A DNA stretch of 64,000 nucleotides from Parapristionchus giblindavisi (Eukaryota; Nematoda; Chromadorea; Rhabditida; Diplogasteridae), in contig CALSFV010000280.1 in NCBI GenBank assembly GCA_943737045.1, positions 124,001-188,000 on the forward strand, in the 5' to 3' direction. The position numbers and the translations under genes were made by a program. The stretch's first letter is position 1. Every line of letters starts with the position of its first letter. Positions 9,706 through 23,279 of this stretch are shown piece after piece. The notes below the pieces were generated by a model. The model saw only the letters and a list, made by a program, of their open reading frames with translations, ran no database searches and was not told the DNA's origin.

Positions 9706-10200
9706 CTTTTGCATTTTTTTCAAAATATTTTTGACATTTTTTCCGATTTTCCAAGCCATATCCATAACCTGTTGTTGTTTGTGCTACTTTTGAAGCGAAA
9801 CTAAAAATATCTAGGGCATGATGGACAAATAACAGAGTTAGACACATTTTTATTGCATTTTCTGAGATTTATAACTCAAATACAGTACTTTCATTTGGGT
9901 GTTTGTTGCTACAGTAATTAGTATCTTGATCTGTCAATACATGTACACACCATCATAAGTTTATTGATTGTATCGGATTCTCGGAGTGATAAAAACGCAG
10001 AGATAAACTCGCGTGATTTCCATTCTTTTGTTGTAAATGAGGGACAAATTGAAATTGAATATATAATCACTTCTTGTCACATCACTACAACACCTACAGA
10101 TATAATTGACTGATTAGAGATGACGAAAGGAGCGGCAACCAAACCCGTCTGACATGCGCCGCACAAACCAAATAGGCCACATCTGTCAGTAGGCAACACT

Positions 10201-10320
10201 ATCTCTGGATCATCTGCAATTATCCGAGAAAATCTTTCGCCTTTTACTAAAGATTTCCGTGCAGAGGATCAAACTATGAGTATTACTCATTTTTTGGAAT
10301 CCCCTCGAAAGAGCGGGATA
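10201..10320 (+). ncRNA. U5 snRNA, unit 7 (C12A)
   Basis: Stem I variant GGATCATC; otherwise standard. Confidence 0.92.
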
Positions 10321-11071
10321 ATAAATTGGAAAAAGGGAATCTAAGAAACAGTTTTATAATTCATAAAACTGTTTCTTAGAAAGCGAATGAGCGAAGTTTT
10401 CGACACCTCGGCTCTGTTTGGCATTATAATGATCAAAGATCAGATCAGAATGTTGTTGAAAGATCAGAATGTTGTCGTTAGGATAAAATTATTATTATTA
10501 TTATTATTATTATTATTTTAATTTAATAATTCAAGTTTTTTCTCCCATTGGTAGACAATCTCTTCATCTCTTTATTTCAGGCGCGAAAAAGTCAGTTACA
10601 AATGAAATCTAAATTTACAAGTAAGACCGGAAGAATCAATCAATAAACCAACCGAATAAATCAATAAGTGAACGGAATCAATCGATAACTGATTGTGAGG
10701 AATGATTAATAAGGCAATGTACAAATGGATATATGAACATATTAGTTGATGGACGTTATTTTTACAAGATCATACAAGCGAATGAGTGAAATTTTGATCC
10801 CTCGACTCTGTTTGACAGAATAAGGATCAAAGATCAAAGATCAAATTTCATTTGCCAATTTCTGAAAAGAAAAGAAATTATTTTCAACAGTTTTATGATG
10901 CATTAAACCGTTTCTTACAAAGCGAATGAGCGATATTTTTTATCCCTCTGCTCTGGTTGACAGAATAAAGATCAAAGATCAAAGATCAAAATTCATTTGT
11001 CAATTTCTCAATCTATACGTTTACTCGTGGTTAGTAGCGAATAGTCCCCAAGCTCGCACTCTCTCTATCTC

Positions 11072-11190
11072 GCTTACGACCATACCTCGTTGAGAACACG
11101 GCATCCCGTCCGATCTGCCAAGTTAAGCAACGGTGGGCCCAGTTAGTACTTGGATCGGAGACGGCTTGGGAATCCTGGGTGTTGTAAGCA
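11072..11190 (+). rRNA. 5S ribosomal RNA, unit 8
   Basis: Matches the 647 copy; 'A' spacer form with CGGTTCTG after its U5. Confidence 0.95.
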
Positions 11191-11688
11191 CTTTTGCATT
11201 TTTTTCAAAATATTTTTGACATTTTTTCCGATTTTCCAAGCCATATCCATATAACCTGTTGTTGTTTGTGCTACTTTTGAAGCGAAACTAAAAATATCTA
11301 GGGCATGATGGACAAATAACAGAGTTAGACACATTTTTTATAGCATTTTCTGAGATTTATAACTCAAATACAGTACTTTCATTTGGGTGTTTGTTGCTAC
11401 AGTAATTAGTATCTTGATCTGTCAATACATGTACACACCATCATAAGTTTATTGATTGTATCGGATTCTCGGAGTGATAAAAACGCAGAGATAAACTCGC
11501 GTGATTTCCATTCTTTTGTTGTAAATGAGGGACAAATTGAAATTGAATATATAATCACTTCTTGTCACATCACTACAACACCTACAGATATAATTGACTG
11601 ATTAGAGATGACGAAAGGAGCGGCAACCAAACCCGTCTGACATGCGCCGCACAAACCAAATAGGCCACATCTGTCAGTAGGCAACACT

Positions 11689-11808
11689 ATCTCTGGATCA
11701 TCTGCAATTATCCGAGAAAATCTTTCGCCTTTTACTAAAGATTTCCGTGCAGAGGATCAAACTATGAGTATTACTCATTTTTTGGAATCCCCTCGAAAGA
11801 GCGGGATA
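11689..11808 (+). ncRNA. U5 snRNA, unit 8 (C12A)
   Basis: Stem I variant GGATCATC; otherwise standard. Confidence 0.92.
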
Positions 11809-12559
11809 ATAAATTGGAAAAAGGGAATCTAAGAAACAGTTTTATAATTCATAAAACTGTTTCTTAGAAAGCGAATGAGCGAAGTTTTCGACACCTCGGT
11901 TCTGTTTGGCATTATAATGATCAAAGATCAGATCAGAATGTTGTTGAAAGATCAGAATGTTGTCGTTAGGATAAAATTATTATTATTATTATTATTATTA
12001 TTATTTTAATTTAATAATTCAAGTTTTTTCTCCCATTGGTAGACAATCTCTTCATCTCTTTATTTCAGGCGCGAAAAAGTCAGTTACAAATGAAATCTAA
12101 ATTTACAAGTAAGACCGGAAGAATCAATCAATAAACCAACCGAATAAATCAATAAGTGAACGGAATCAATCGATAACTGATTGTGAGGAATGATTAATAA
12201 GGCAATGTACAAATGGATATATGAACATATTAGTTGATGGACGTTATTTTTACAAGATCATACAAGCGAATGAGTGAAATTTTGATCCCTCGACTCTGTT
12301 TGACAGAATAAGGATCAAAGATCAAAGATCAAATTTCATTTGCCAATTTCTGAAAAGAAAAGAAATTATTTTCAACAGTTTTATGATGCATTAAACCGTT
12401 TCTTACAAAGCGAATGAGCGATATTTTTTATCCCTCTGCTCTGGTTGACAGAATAAAGATCAAAGATCAAAGATCAAAATTCATTTGTCAATTTCTCAAT
12501 CTATACGTTTACTCGTGGTTAGTAGCGAATAGTCCCCAAGCTCGCACTCTCTCTATCTC

Positions 12560-12678
12560 GCTTACGACCATACCTCGTTGAGAACACGGCATCCCGTCCG
12601 ATCTGCCAAGTTAAGCAACGGTGGGCCCAGTTAGTACTTGGATCGGAGACGGCTTGGGAATCCTGGGTGTTGTAAGCA
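12560..12678 (+). rRNA. 5S ribosomal RNA, unit 9
   Basis: Matches the 647 copy; 'B' spacer form (2 bp shorter). Confidence 0.95.
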
Positions 12679-13173
12679 CTTTTGCATTTTTTTCAAAATA
12701 TTTTTGACATTTTTTCCGATTTTCCAAGCCATATCCATAACCTGTTGTTGTTTGTGCTACTTTTGAAGCGAAACTAAAAATATCTAGGGCATGATGGACA
12801 AATAACAGAGTTAGACACATTTTTATTGCATTTTCTGAGATTTATAACTCAAATACAGTACTTTCATTTGGGTGTTTGTTGCTACAGTAATTAGTATCTT
12901 GATCTGTCAATACATGTACACACCATCATAAGTTTATTGATTGTATCGGATTCTCGGAGTGATAAAAACGCAGAGATAAACTCGCGTGATTTCCATTCTT
13001 TTGTTGTAAATGAGGGACAAATTGAAATTGAATATATAATCACTTCTTGTCACATCACTACAACACCTACAGATATAATTGACTGATTAGAGATGACGAA
13101 AGGAGCGGCAACCAAACCCGTCTGACATGCGCCGCACAAACCAAATAGGCCACATCTGTCAGTAGGCAACACT

Positions 13174-13293
13174 ATCTCTGGATCATCTGCAATTATCCGA
13201 GAAAATCTTTCGCCTTTTACTAAAGATTTCCGTGCAGAGGATCAAACTATGAGTATTACTCATTTTTTGGAATCCCCTCGAAAGAGCGGGATA
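13174..13293 (+). ncRNA. U5 snRNA, unit 9 (C12A)
   Basis: Stem I variant GGATCATC; otherwise standard. Confidence 0.92.
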
Positions 13294-14044
13294 ATAAATT
13301 GGAAAAAGGGAATCTAAGAAACAGTTTTATAATTCATAAAACTGTTTCTTAGAAAGCGAATGAGCGAAGTTTTCGACACCTCGGCTCTGTTTGGCATTAT
13401 AATGATCAAAGATCAGATCAGAATGTTGTTGAAAGATCAGAATGTTGTCGTTAGGATAAAATTATTATTATTATTATTATTATTATTATTTTAATTTAAT
13501 AATTCAAGTTTTTTCTCCCATTGGTAGACAATCTCTTCATCTCTTTATTTCAGGCGCGAAAAAGTCAGTTACAAATGAAATCTAAATTTACAAGTAAGAC
13601 CGGAAGAATCAATCAATAAACCAACCGAATAAATCAATAAGTGAACGGAATCAATCGATAACTGATTGTGAGGAATGATTAATAAGGCAATGTACAAATG
13701 GATATATGAACATATTAGTTGATGGACGTTATTTTTACAAGATCATACAAGCGAATGAGTGAAATTTTGATCCCTCGACTCTGTTTGACAGAATAAGGAT
13801 CAAAGATCAAAGATCAAATTTCATTTGCCAATTTCTGAAAAGAAAAGAAATTATTTTCAACAGTTTTATGATGCATTAAACCGTTTCTTACAAAGCGAAT
13901 GAGCGATATTTTTTATCCCTCTGCTCTGGTTGACAGAATAAAGATCAAAGATCAAAGATCAAAATTCATTTGTCAATTTCTCAATCTATACGTTTACTCG
14001 TGGTTAGTAGCGAATAGTCCCCAAGCTCGCACTCTCTCTATCTC

Positions 14045-14163
14045 GCTTACGACCATACCTCGTTGAGAACACGGCATCCCGTCCGATCTGCCAAGTTAAG
14101 CAACGGTGGGCCCAGTTAGTACTTGGATCGGAGACGGCTTGGGAATCCTGGGTGTTGTAAGCA
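14045..14163 (+). rRNA. 5S ribosomal RNA, unit 10
   Basis: Matches the 647 copy; 'A' spacer form with CGGTTCTG after its U5. Confidence 0.95.
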
Positions 14164-14661
14164 CTTTTGCATTTTTTTCAAAATATTTTTGACATTTTTT
14201 CCGATTTTCCAAGCCATATCCATATAACCTGTTGTTGTTTGTGCTACTTTTGAAGCGAAACTAAAAATATCTAGGGCATGATGGACAAATAACAGAGTTA
14301 GACACATTTTTTATAGCATTTTCTGAGATTTATAACTCAAATACAGTACTTTCATTTGGGTGTTTGTTGCTACAGTAATTAGTATCTTGATCTGTCAATA
14401 CATGTACACACCATCATAAGTTTATTGATTGTATCGGATTCTCGGAGTGATAAAAACGCAGAGATAAACTCGCGTGATTTCCATTCTTTTGTTGTAAATG
14501 AGGGACAAATTGAAATTGAATATATAATCACTTCTTGTCACATCACTACAACACCTACAGATATAATTGACTGATTAGAGATGACGAAAGGAGCGGCAAC
14601 CAAACCCGTCTGACATGCGCCGCACAAACCAAATAGGCCACATCTGTCAGTAGGCAACACT

Positions 14662-14781
14662 ATCTCTGGATCCTCTGCAATTATCCGAGAAAATCTTTCG
14701 CCTTTTACTAAAGATTTCCGTGCAGAGGATCAAACTATGAGTATTACTCATTTTTTGGAATCCCCTCGAAAGAGCGGGATA
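14662..14781 (+). ncRNA. U5 snRNA, unit 10
   Basis: Standard C12 form, interrupting the run of C12A copies. Confidence 0.93.
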
Positions 14782-14948
14782 ATAAATTGGAAAAAGGGAA
14801 TCTAAGAAACAGTTTTATAATTCATAAAACTGTTTCTTAGAAAGCGAATGAGCGAAGTTTTCGACACCTCGGTTCTGTTTGGCATTATAATGATCAAAGA
14901 TCAGATCAGAATGTTGTTGAAAGATCAGAATGTTGTCGTTAGGATAAA

Positions 14949-14984
<36 letters not shown>

Positions 14985-15538
14985 TTAATTTAATAATTCA
15001 AGTTTTTTCTCCCATTGGTAGACAATCTCTTCATCTCTTTATTTCAGGCGCGAAAAAGTCAGTTACAAATGAAATCTAAATTTACAAGTAAGACCGGAAG
15101 AATCAATCAATAAACCAACCGAATAAATCAATAAGTGAACGGAATCAATCGATAACTGATTGTGAGGAATGATTAATAAGGCAATGTACAAATGGATATA
15201 TGAACATATTAGTTGATGGACGTTATTTTTACAAGATCATACAAGCGAATGAGTGAAATTTTGATCCCTCGACTCTGTTTGACAGAATAAGGATCAAAGA
15301 TCAAAGATCAAATTTCATTTGCCAATTTCTGAAAAGAAAAGAAATTATTTTCAACAGTTTTATGATGCATTAAACCGTTTCTTACAAAGCGAATGAGCGA
15401 TATTTTTTATCCCTCTGCTCTGGTTGACAGAATAAAGATCAAAGATCAAAGATCAAAATTCATTTGTCAATTTCTCAATCTATACGTTTACTCGTGGTTA
15501 GTAGCGAATAGTCCCCAAGCTCGCACTCTCTCTATCTC

Positions 15539-15657
15539 GCTTACGACCATACCTCGTTGAGAACACGGCATCCCGTCCGATCTGCCAAGTTAAGCAACGG
15601 TGGGCCCAGTTAGTACTTGGATCGGAGACGGCTTGGGAATCCTGGGTGTTGTAAGCA
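15539..15657 (+). rRNA. 5S ribosomal RNA, unit 11
   Basis: Matches the 647 copy; 'B' spacer form with a private TTTTCTTAGA change near 15815. Confidence 0.95.
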
Positions 15658-16152
15658 CTTTTGCATTTTTTTCAAAATATTTTTGACATTTTTTCCGATT
15701 TTCCAAGCCATATCCATAACCTGTTGTTGTTTGTGCTACTTTTGAAGCGAAACTAAAAATATCTAGGGCATGATGGACAAATAACAGAGTTAGACACATT
15801 TTTATTGCATTTTCTTAGATTTATAACTCAAATACAGTACTTTCATTTGGGTGTTTGTTGCTACAGTAATTAGTATCTTGATCTGTCAATACATGTACAC
15901 ACCATCATAAGTTTATTGATTGTATCGGATTCTCGGAGTGATAAAAACGCAGAGATAAACTCGCGTGATTTCCATTCTTTTGTTGTAAATGAGGGACAAA
16001 TTGAAATTGAATATATAATCACTTCTTGTCACATCACTACAACACCTACAGATATAATTGACTGATTAGAGATGACGAAAGGAGCGGCAACCAAACCCGT
16101 CTGACATGCGCCGCACAAACCAAATAGGCCACATCTGTCAGTAGGCAACACT

Positions 16153-16272
16153 ATCTCTGGATCATCTGCAATTATCCGAGAAAATCTTTCGCCTTTTACT
16201 AAAGATTTCCGTGCAGAGGATCAAACTATGAGTATTACTCATTTTTTGGAATCCCCTCGAAAGAGCGGGATA
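16153..16272 (+). ncRNA. U5 snRNA, unit 11 (C12A)
   Basis: Last C12A copy in the window; otherwise standard. Confidence 0.92.
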
Positions 16273-17023
16273 ATAAATTGGAAAAAGGGAATCTAAGAAA
16301 CAGTTTTATAATTCATAAAACTGTTTCTTAGAAAGCGAATGAGCGAAGTTTTCGACACCTCGGCTCTGTTTGGCATTATAATGATCAAAGATCAGATCAG
16401 AATGTTGTTGAAAGATCAGAATGTTGTCGTTAGGATAAAATTATTATTATTATTATTATTATTATTATTTTAATTTAATAATTCAAGTTTTTTCTCCCAT
16501 TGGTAGACAATCTCTTCATCTCTTTATTTCAGGCGCGAAAAAGTCAGTTACAAATGAAATCTAAATTTACAAGTAAGACCGGAAGAATCAATCAATAAAC
16601 CAACCGAATAAATCAATAAGTGAACGGAATCAATCGATAACTGATTGTGAGGAATGATTAATAAGGCAATGTACAAATGGATATATGAACATATTAGTTG
16701 ATGGACGTTATTTTTACAAGATCATACAAGCGAATGAGTGAAATTTTGATCCCTCGACTCTGTTTGACAGAATAAGGATCAAAGATCAAAGATCAAATTT
16801 CATTTGCCAATTTCTGAAAAGAAAAGAAATTATTTTCAACAGTTTTATGATGCATTAAACCGTTTCTTACAAAGCGAATGAGCGATATTTTTTATCCCTC
16901 TGCTCTGGTTGACAGAATAAAGATCAAAGATCAAAGATCAAAATTCATTTGTCAATTTCTCAATCTATACGTTTACTCGTGGTTAGTAGCGAATAGTCCC
17001 CAAGCTCGCACTCTCTCTATCTC

Positions 17024-17142
17024 GCTTACGACCATACCTCGTTGAGAACACGGCATCCCGTCCGATCTGCCAAGTTAAGCAACGGTGGGCCCAGTTAGTA
17101 CTTGGATCGGAGACGGCTTGGGAATCCTGGGTGTTGTAAGCA
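17024..17142 (+). rRNA. 5S ribosomal RNA, unit 12
   Basis: Matches the 647 copy; 'A' spacer form but CGGCTCTG after U5, unlike units 6, 8 and 10. Confidence 0.95.
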
Positions 17143-17640
17143 CTTTTGCATTTTTTTCAAAATATTTTTGACATTTTTTCCGATTTTCCAAGCCATATCC
17201 ATATAACCTGTTGTTGTTTGTGCTACTTTTGAAGCGAAACTAAAAATATCTAGGGCATGATGGACAAATAACAGAGTTAGACACATTTTTTATAGCATTT
17301 TCTGAGATTTATAACTCAAATACAGTACTTTCATTTGGGTGTTTGTTGCTACAGTAATTAGTATCTTGATCTGTCAATACATGTACACACCATCATAAGT
17401 TTATTGATTGTATCGGATTCTCGGAGTGATAAAAACGCAGAGATAAACTCGCGTGATTTCCATTCTTTTGTTGTAAATGAGGGACAAATTGAAATTGAAT
17501 ATATAATCACTTCTTGTCACATCACTACAACACCTACAGATATAATTGACTGATTAGAGATGACGAAAGGAGCGGCAACCAAACCCGTCTGACATGCGCC
17601 GCACAAACCAAATAGGCCACATCTGTCAGTAGGCAACACT

Positions 17641-17760
17641 ATCTCTGGATCCTCTGCAATTATCCGAGAAAATCTTTCGCCTTTTACTAAAGATTTCCGT
17701 GCAGAGGATCAAACTATGAGTATTACTCATTTTTTGGAATCCCCTCGAAAGAGCGGGATA
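17641..17760 (+). ncRNA. U5 snRNA, unit 12
   Basis: Standard form. Confidence 0.93.
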
Positions 17761-17927
17761 ATAAATTGGAAAAAGGGAATCTAAGAAACAGTTTTATAAT
17801 TCATAAAACTGTTTCTTAGAAAGCGAATGAGCGAAGTTTTCGACACCTCGGCTCTGTTTGGCATTATAATGATCAAAGATCAGATCAGAATGTTGTTGAA
17901 AGATCAGAATGTTGTCGTTAGGATAAA

Positions 17928-17960
<33 letters not shown>

Positions 17961-18514
17961 TTAATTTAATAATTCAAGTTTTTTCTCCCATTGGTAGACA
18001 ATCTCTTCATCTCTTTATTTCAGGCGCGAAAAAGTCAGTTACAAATGAAATCTAAATTTACAAGTAAGACCGGAAGAATCAATCAATAAACCAACCGAAT
18101 AAATCAATAAGTGAACGGAATCAATCGATAACTGATTGTGAGGAATGATTAATAAGGCAATGTACAAATGGATATATGAACATATTAGTTGATGGACGTT
18201 ATTTTTACAAGATCATACAAGCGAATTAGTGAAATTTTGATCCCTCGACTCTGTTTGACAGAATAAGGATCAAAGATCAAAGATCAAATTTCATTTGCCA
18301 ATTTCTGAAAAGAAAAGAAATTATTTTCAACAGTTTTATGATGCATTAAACCGTTTCTTACAAAGCGAATGAGCGATATTTTTTATCCCTCTGCTCTGGT
18401 TGACAGAATAAAGATCAAAGATCAAAGATCAAAATTCATTTGTCAATTTCTCAATCTATACGTTTACTCGTGGTTAGTAGCGAATAGTCCCCAAGCTCGC
18501 ACTCTCTCTATCTC

Positions 18515-18633
18515 GCTTACGACCATACCTCGTTGAGAACACGGCATCCCGTCCGATCTGCCAAGTTAAGCAACGGTGGGCCCAGTTAGTACTTGGATCG
18601 GAGACGGCTTGGGAATCCTGGGTGTTGTAAGCA
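18515..18633 (+). rRNA. 5S ribosomal RNA, unit 13
   Basis: Matches the 647 copy; 'B' spacer form. The R2 sub-repeat upstream has a private GCGAATTAG change (18227). Confidence 0.95.
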
Positions 18634-19128
18634 CTTTTGCATTTTTTTCAAAATATTTTTGACATTTTTTCCGATTTTCCAAGCCATATCCATAACCTGT
18701 TGTTGTTTGTGCTACTTTTGAAGCGAAACTAAAAATATCTAGGGCATGATGGACAAATAACAGAGTTAGACACATTTTTATTGCATTTTCTGAGATTTAT
18801 AACTCAAATACAGTACTTTCATTTGGGTGTTTGTTGCTACAGTAATTAGTATCTTGATCTGTCAATACATGTACACACCATCATAAGTTTATTGATTGTA
18901 TCGGATTCTCGGAGTGATAAAAACGCAGAGATAAACTCGCGTGATTTCCATTCTTTTGTTGTAAATGAGGGACAAATTGAAATTGAATATATAATCACTT
19001 CTTGTCACATCACTACAACACCTACAGATATAATTGACTGATTAGAGATGACGAAAGGAGCGGCAACCAAACCCGTCTGACATGCGCCGCACAAACCAAA
19101 TAGGCCACATCTGTCAGTAGGCAACACT

Positions 19129-19248
19129 ATCTCTGGATCCTCTGCAATTATCCGAGAAAATCTTTCGCCTTTTACTAAAGATTTCCGTGCAGAGGATCAA
19201 ACTATGAGTATTACTCATTTTTTGGAATCCCCTCGAAAGAGCGGGATA
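19129..19248 (+). ncRNA. U5 snRNA, unit 13
   Basis: Standard form. Confidence 0.93.
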
Positions 19249-19415
19249 ATAAATTGGAAAAAGGGAATCTAAGAAACAGTTTTATAATTCATAAAACTGT
19301 TTCTTAGAAAGCGAATGAGCGAAGTTTTCGACACCTCGGCTCTGTTTGGCATTATAATGATCAAAGATCAGATCAGAATGTTGTTGAAAGATCAGAATGT
19401 TGTCGTTAGGATAAA

Positions 19416-19448
<33 letters not shown>

Positions 19449-20002
19449 TTAATTTAATAATTCAAGTTTTTTCTCCCATTGGTAGACAATCTCTTCATCT
19501 CTTTATTTCAGGCGCGAAAAAGTCAGTTACAAATGAAATCTAAATTTACAAGTAAGACCGGAAGAATCAATCAATAAACCAACCGAATAAATCAATAAGT
19601 GAACGGAATCAATCGATAACTGATTGTGAGGAATGATTAATAAGGCAATGTACAAATGGATATATGAACATATTAGTTGATGGACGTTATTTTTACAAGA
19701 TCATACAAGCGAATGAGTGAAATTTTGATCCCTCGACTCTGTTTGACAGAATAAGGATCAAAGATCAAAGATCAAATTTCATTTGCCAATTTCTGAAAAG
19801 AAAAGAAATTATTTTCAACAGTTTTATGATGCATTAAACCGTTTCTTACAAAGCGAATGAGCGATATTTTTTATCCCTCTGCTCTGGTTGACAGAATAAA
19901 GATCAAAGATCAAAGATCAAAATTCATTTGTCAATTTCTCAATCTATACGTTTACTCGTGGTTAGTAGCGAATAGTCCCCAAGCTCGCACTCTCTCTATC
20001 TC

Positions 20003-20121
20003 GCTTACGACCATACCTCGTTGAGAACACGGCATCCCGTCCGATCTGCCAAGTTAAGCAACGGTGGGCCCAGTTAGTACTTGGATCGGAGACGGCTTGG
20101 GAATCCTGGGTGTTGTAAGCA
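20003..20121 (+). rRNA. 5S ribosomal RNA, unit 14
   Basis: Matches the 647 copy; 'B' spacer form. Two B units in a row (13, 14) end the alternation. Counterpart of unit 18 in the 6330-bp duplication. Confidence 0.95.
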
Positions 20122-20616
20122 CTTTTGCATTTTTTTCAAAATATTTTTGACATTTTTTCCGATTTTCCAAGCCATATCCATAACCTGTTGTTGTTTGTGC
20201 TACTTTTGAAGCGAAACTAAAAATATCTAGGGCATGATGGACAAATAACAGAGTTAGACACATTTTTATTGCATTTTCTGAGATTTATAACTCAAATACA
20301 GTACTTTCATTTGGGTGTTTGTTGCTACAGTAATTAGTATCTTGATCTGTCAATACATGTACACACCATCATAAGTTTATTGATTGTATCGGATTCTCGG
20401 AGTGATAAAAACGCAGAGATAAACTCGCGTGATTTCCATTCTTTTGTTGTAAATGAGGGACAAATTGAAATTGAATATATAATCACTTCTTGTCACATCA
20501 CTACAACACCTACAGATATAATTGACTGATTAGAGATGACGAAAGGAGCGGCAACCAAACCCGTCTGACATGCGCCGCACAAACCAAATAGGCCACATCT
20601 GTCAGTAGGCAACACT

Positions 20617-20736
20617 ATCTCTGGATCCTCTGCAATTATCCGAGAAAATCTTTCGCCTTTTACTAAAGATTTCCGTGCAGAGGATCAAACTATGAGTATT
20701 ACTCATTTTTTGGAATCCCCTCGAAAGAGCGGGATA
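20617..20736 (+). ncRNA. U5 snRNA, unit 14
   Basis: Standard form. Followed by a private TTTTCTACACC change near 20818. Confidence 0.93.
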
Positions 20737-21488
20737 ATAAATTGGAAAAAGGGAATCTAAGAAACAGTTTTATAATTCATAAAACTGTTTCTTAGAAAGC
20801 GAATGAGCGAAGTTTTCTACACCTCGGCTCTGTTTGGCATTATAATGATCAAAGATCAGATCAGAATGTTGTTGAAAGATCAGAATGTTGTCGTTAGGAT
20901 AAAATTATTATTATTATTATTATTATTATTATTTTAATTTAATAATTCAAGTTTTTTTCTCCCATTGGTAGACAATCTCTTCATCTCTTTATTTCAGGCG
21001 CGAAAAAGTCAGTTACAAATGAAATCTAAATTTACAAGTAAGACCGGAAGAATCAATCAATAAACCAACCGAATAAATCAATAAGTGAACGGAATCAATC
21101 GATAACTGATTGTGAGGAATGATTAATAAGGCAATGTACAAATGGATATATGAACATATTAGTTGATGGACGTTATTTTTACAAGATCATACAAGCGAAT
21201 GAGTGAAATTTTGATCCCTCGACTCTGTTTGACAGAATAAGGATCAAAGATCAAAGATCAAATTTCATTTGCCAATTTCTGAAAAGAAAAGAAATTATTT
21301 TCAACAGTTTTATGATGCATTAAACCGTTTCTTACAAAGCGAATGAGCGATATTTTTTATCCCTCTGCTCTGGTTGACAGAATAAAGATCAAAGATCAAA
21401 GATCAAAATTCATTTGTCAATTTCTCAATCTATACGTTTACTCGTGGTTAGTAGCGAATAGTCCCCAAGCTCGCACTCTCTCTATCTC

Positions 21489-21607
21489 GCTTACGACCAT
21501 ACCTCGTTGAGAACACGGCATCCCGTCCGATCTGCCAAGTTAAGCAACGGTGGGCCCAGTTAGTACTTGGATCGGAGACGGCTTGGGAATCCTGGGTGTT
21601 GTAAGCA
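21489..21607 (+). rRNA. 5S ribosomal RNA, unit 15
   Basis: Matches the 647 copy. The upstream spacer has one extra T (AAGTTTTTTTCTCCC), shared only with unit 19; a transposon lies 211 bp past the gene. Confidence 0.95.
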
Positions 21608-21817
21608 CTTTTGCATTTTTTTCAAAATATTTTTGACATTTTTTCCGATTTTCCAAGCCATATCCATATAACCTGTTGTTGTTTGTGCTACTTTTGAAGC
21701 GAAACTAAAAATATCTAGGGCATGATGGACAAATAACAGAGTTAGACACATTTTTTATAGCATTTTCTGAGATTTATAACTCAAATACAGTACTTTCATT
21801 TGGGTGTTTGTTGCTAC

Positions 21818-22012
21818 CATACATTGCCATACCCTCGCAGTGCGAGGATTGACCCACTATATAAGGCCCATTTTAGGCCACTTGATAAAAAAAAATTAAG
21901 CTAAAAATGACGATTTTTAAGCGAAAATAACGAATTTTGTGAATCAACCCACCCTATTTCGAAAATTGGCCCACTATATAAAAATAGACGACGAGGGTAC
22001 CGAAAATGTATG
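21818..22012. mobile_element. 195-bp hAT-like MITE, copy in unit 15
   Basis: Inserted in the 5S-to-U5 spacer with a perfect 8-bp target duplication GTTGCTAC (21810-21817 and 22013-22020). Imperfect terminal inverted repeats of about 20 bp start CATACATT and reach ACCCTCG, with a few mismatches between. CCCACTATATA occurs twice inside (21853-21863 and 21970-21980). There is no coding capacity, so it would need a transposase in trans. Eight-bp duplications are typical of hAT (also P) elements; the family call is an inference from that. Confidence 0.85.
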
Positions 22013-22308
22013 GTTGCTACAGTAATTAGTATCTTGATCTGTCAATACATGTACACACCATCATAAGTTTATTGATTGTATCGGATTCTCGGAGTGATAA
22101 AAACGCAGAGATAAACTCGCGTGATTTCCATTCTTTTGTTGTAAATGAGGGACAAATTGAAATTGAATATATAATCACTTCTTGTCACATCACTACAACA
22201 CCTACAGATATAATTGACTGATTAGAGATGACGAAAGGAGCGGCAACCAAACCCGTCTGACATGCGCCGCACAAACCAAATAGGCCACATCTGTCAGTAG
22301 GCAACACT

Positions 22309-22428
22309 ATCTCTGGATCCTCTGCAATTATCCGAGAAAATCTTTCGCCTTTTACTAAAGATTTCCGTGCAGAGGATCAAACTATGAGTATTACTCATTT
22401 TTTGGAATCCCCTCGAAAGAGCGGGATA
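22309..22428 (+). ncRNA. U5 snRNA, unit 15
   Basis: Standard form. The MITE lies about 290 bp upstream, outside the candidate PSE. A 19-bp deletion between direct GATCAGAATGTTGT repeats follows near 22550-22565. Confidence 0.93.
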
Positions 22429-23160
22429 ATAAATTGGAAAAAGGGAATCTAAGAAACAGTTTTATAATTCATAAAACTGTTTCTTAGAAAGCGAATGAGC
22501 GAAGTTTTCGACACCTCGGCTCTGTTTGGCATTATAATGATCAAAGATCAGATCAGAATGTTGTCGTTAGGATAAAATTATTATTATTATTATTATTATT
22601 ATTATTTTAATTTAATAATTCAAGTTTTTTCTCCCATTGGTAGACAATCTCTTCATCTCTTTATTTCAGGCGCGAAAAAGTCAGTTACAAATGAAATCTA
22701 AATTTACAAGTAAGACCGGAAGAATCAATCAATAAACCAACCGAATAAATCAATAAGTGAACGGAATCAATCGATAACTGATTGTGAGGAATGATTAATA
22801 AGGCAATGTACAAATGGATATATGAACATATTAGTTGATGGACGTTATTTTTACAAGATCATACAAGCGAATGAGTGAAATTTTGATCCCTCGACTCTGT
22901 TTGACAGAATAAGGATCAAAGATCAAAGATCAAATTTCATTTGCCAATTTCTGAAAAGAAAAGAAATTATTTTCAACAGTTTTATGATGCATTAAACCGT
23001 TTCTTACAAAGCGAATGAGCGATATTTTTTATCCCTCTGCTCTGGTTGACAGAATAAAGATCAAAGATCAAAGATCAAAATTCATTTGTCAATTTCTCAA
23101 TCTATACGTTTACTCGTGGTTAGTAGCGAATAGTCCCCAAGCTCGCACTCTCTCTATCTC

Positions 23161-23279
23161 GCTTACGACCATACCTCGTTGAGAACACGGCATCCCGTCC
23201 GATCTGCCAAGTTAAGCAACGGTGGGCCCAGTTAGTACTTGGATCGGAGACGGCTTGGGAATCCTGGGTGTTGTAAGCA
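23161..23279 (+). rRNA. 5S ribosomal RNA, unit 16
   Basis: Matches the 647 copy. First unit with the 6-bp-shorter spacer (GCCATATAACC). Confidence 0.95.
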
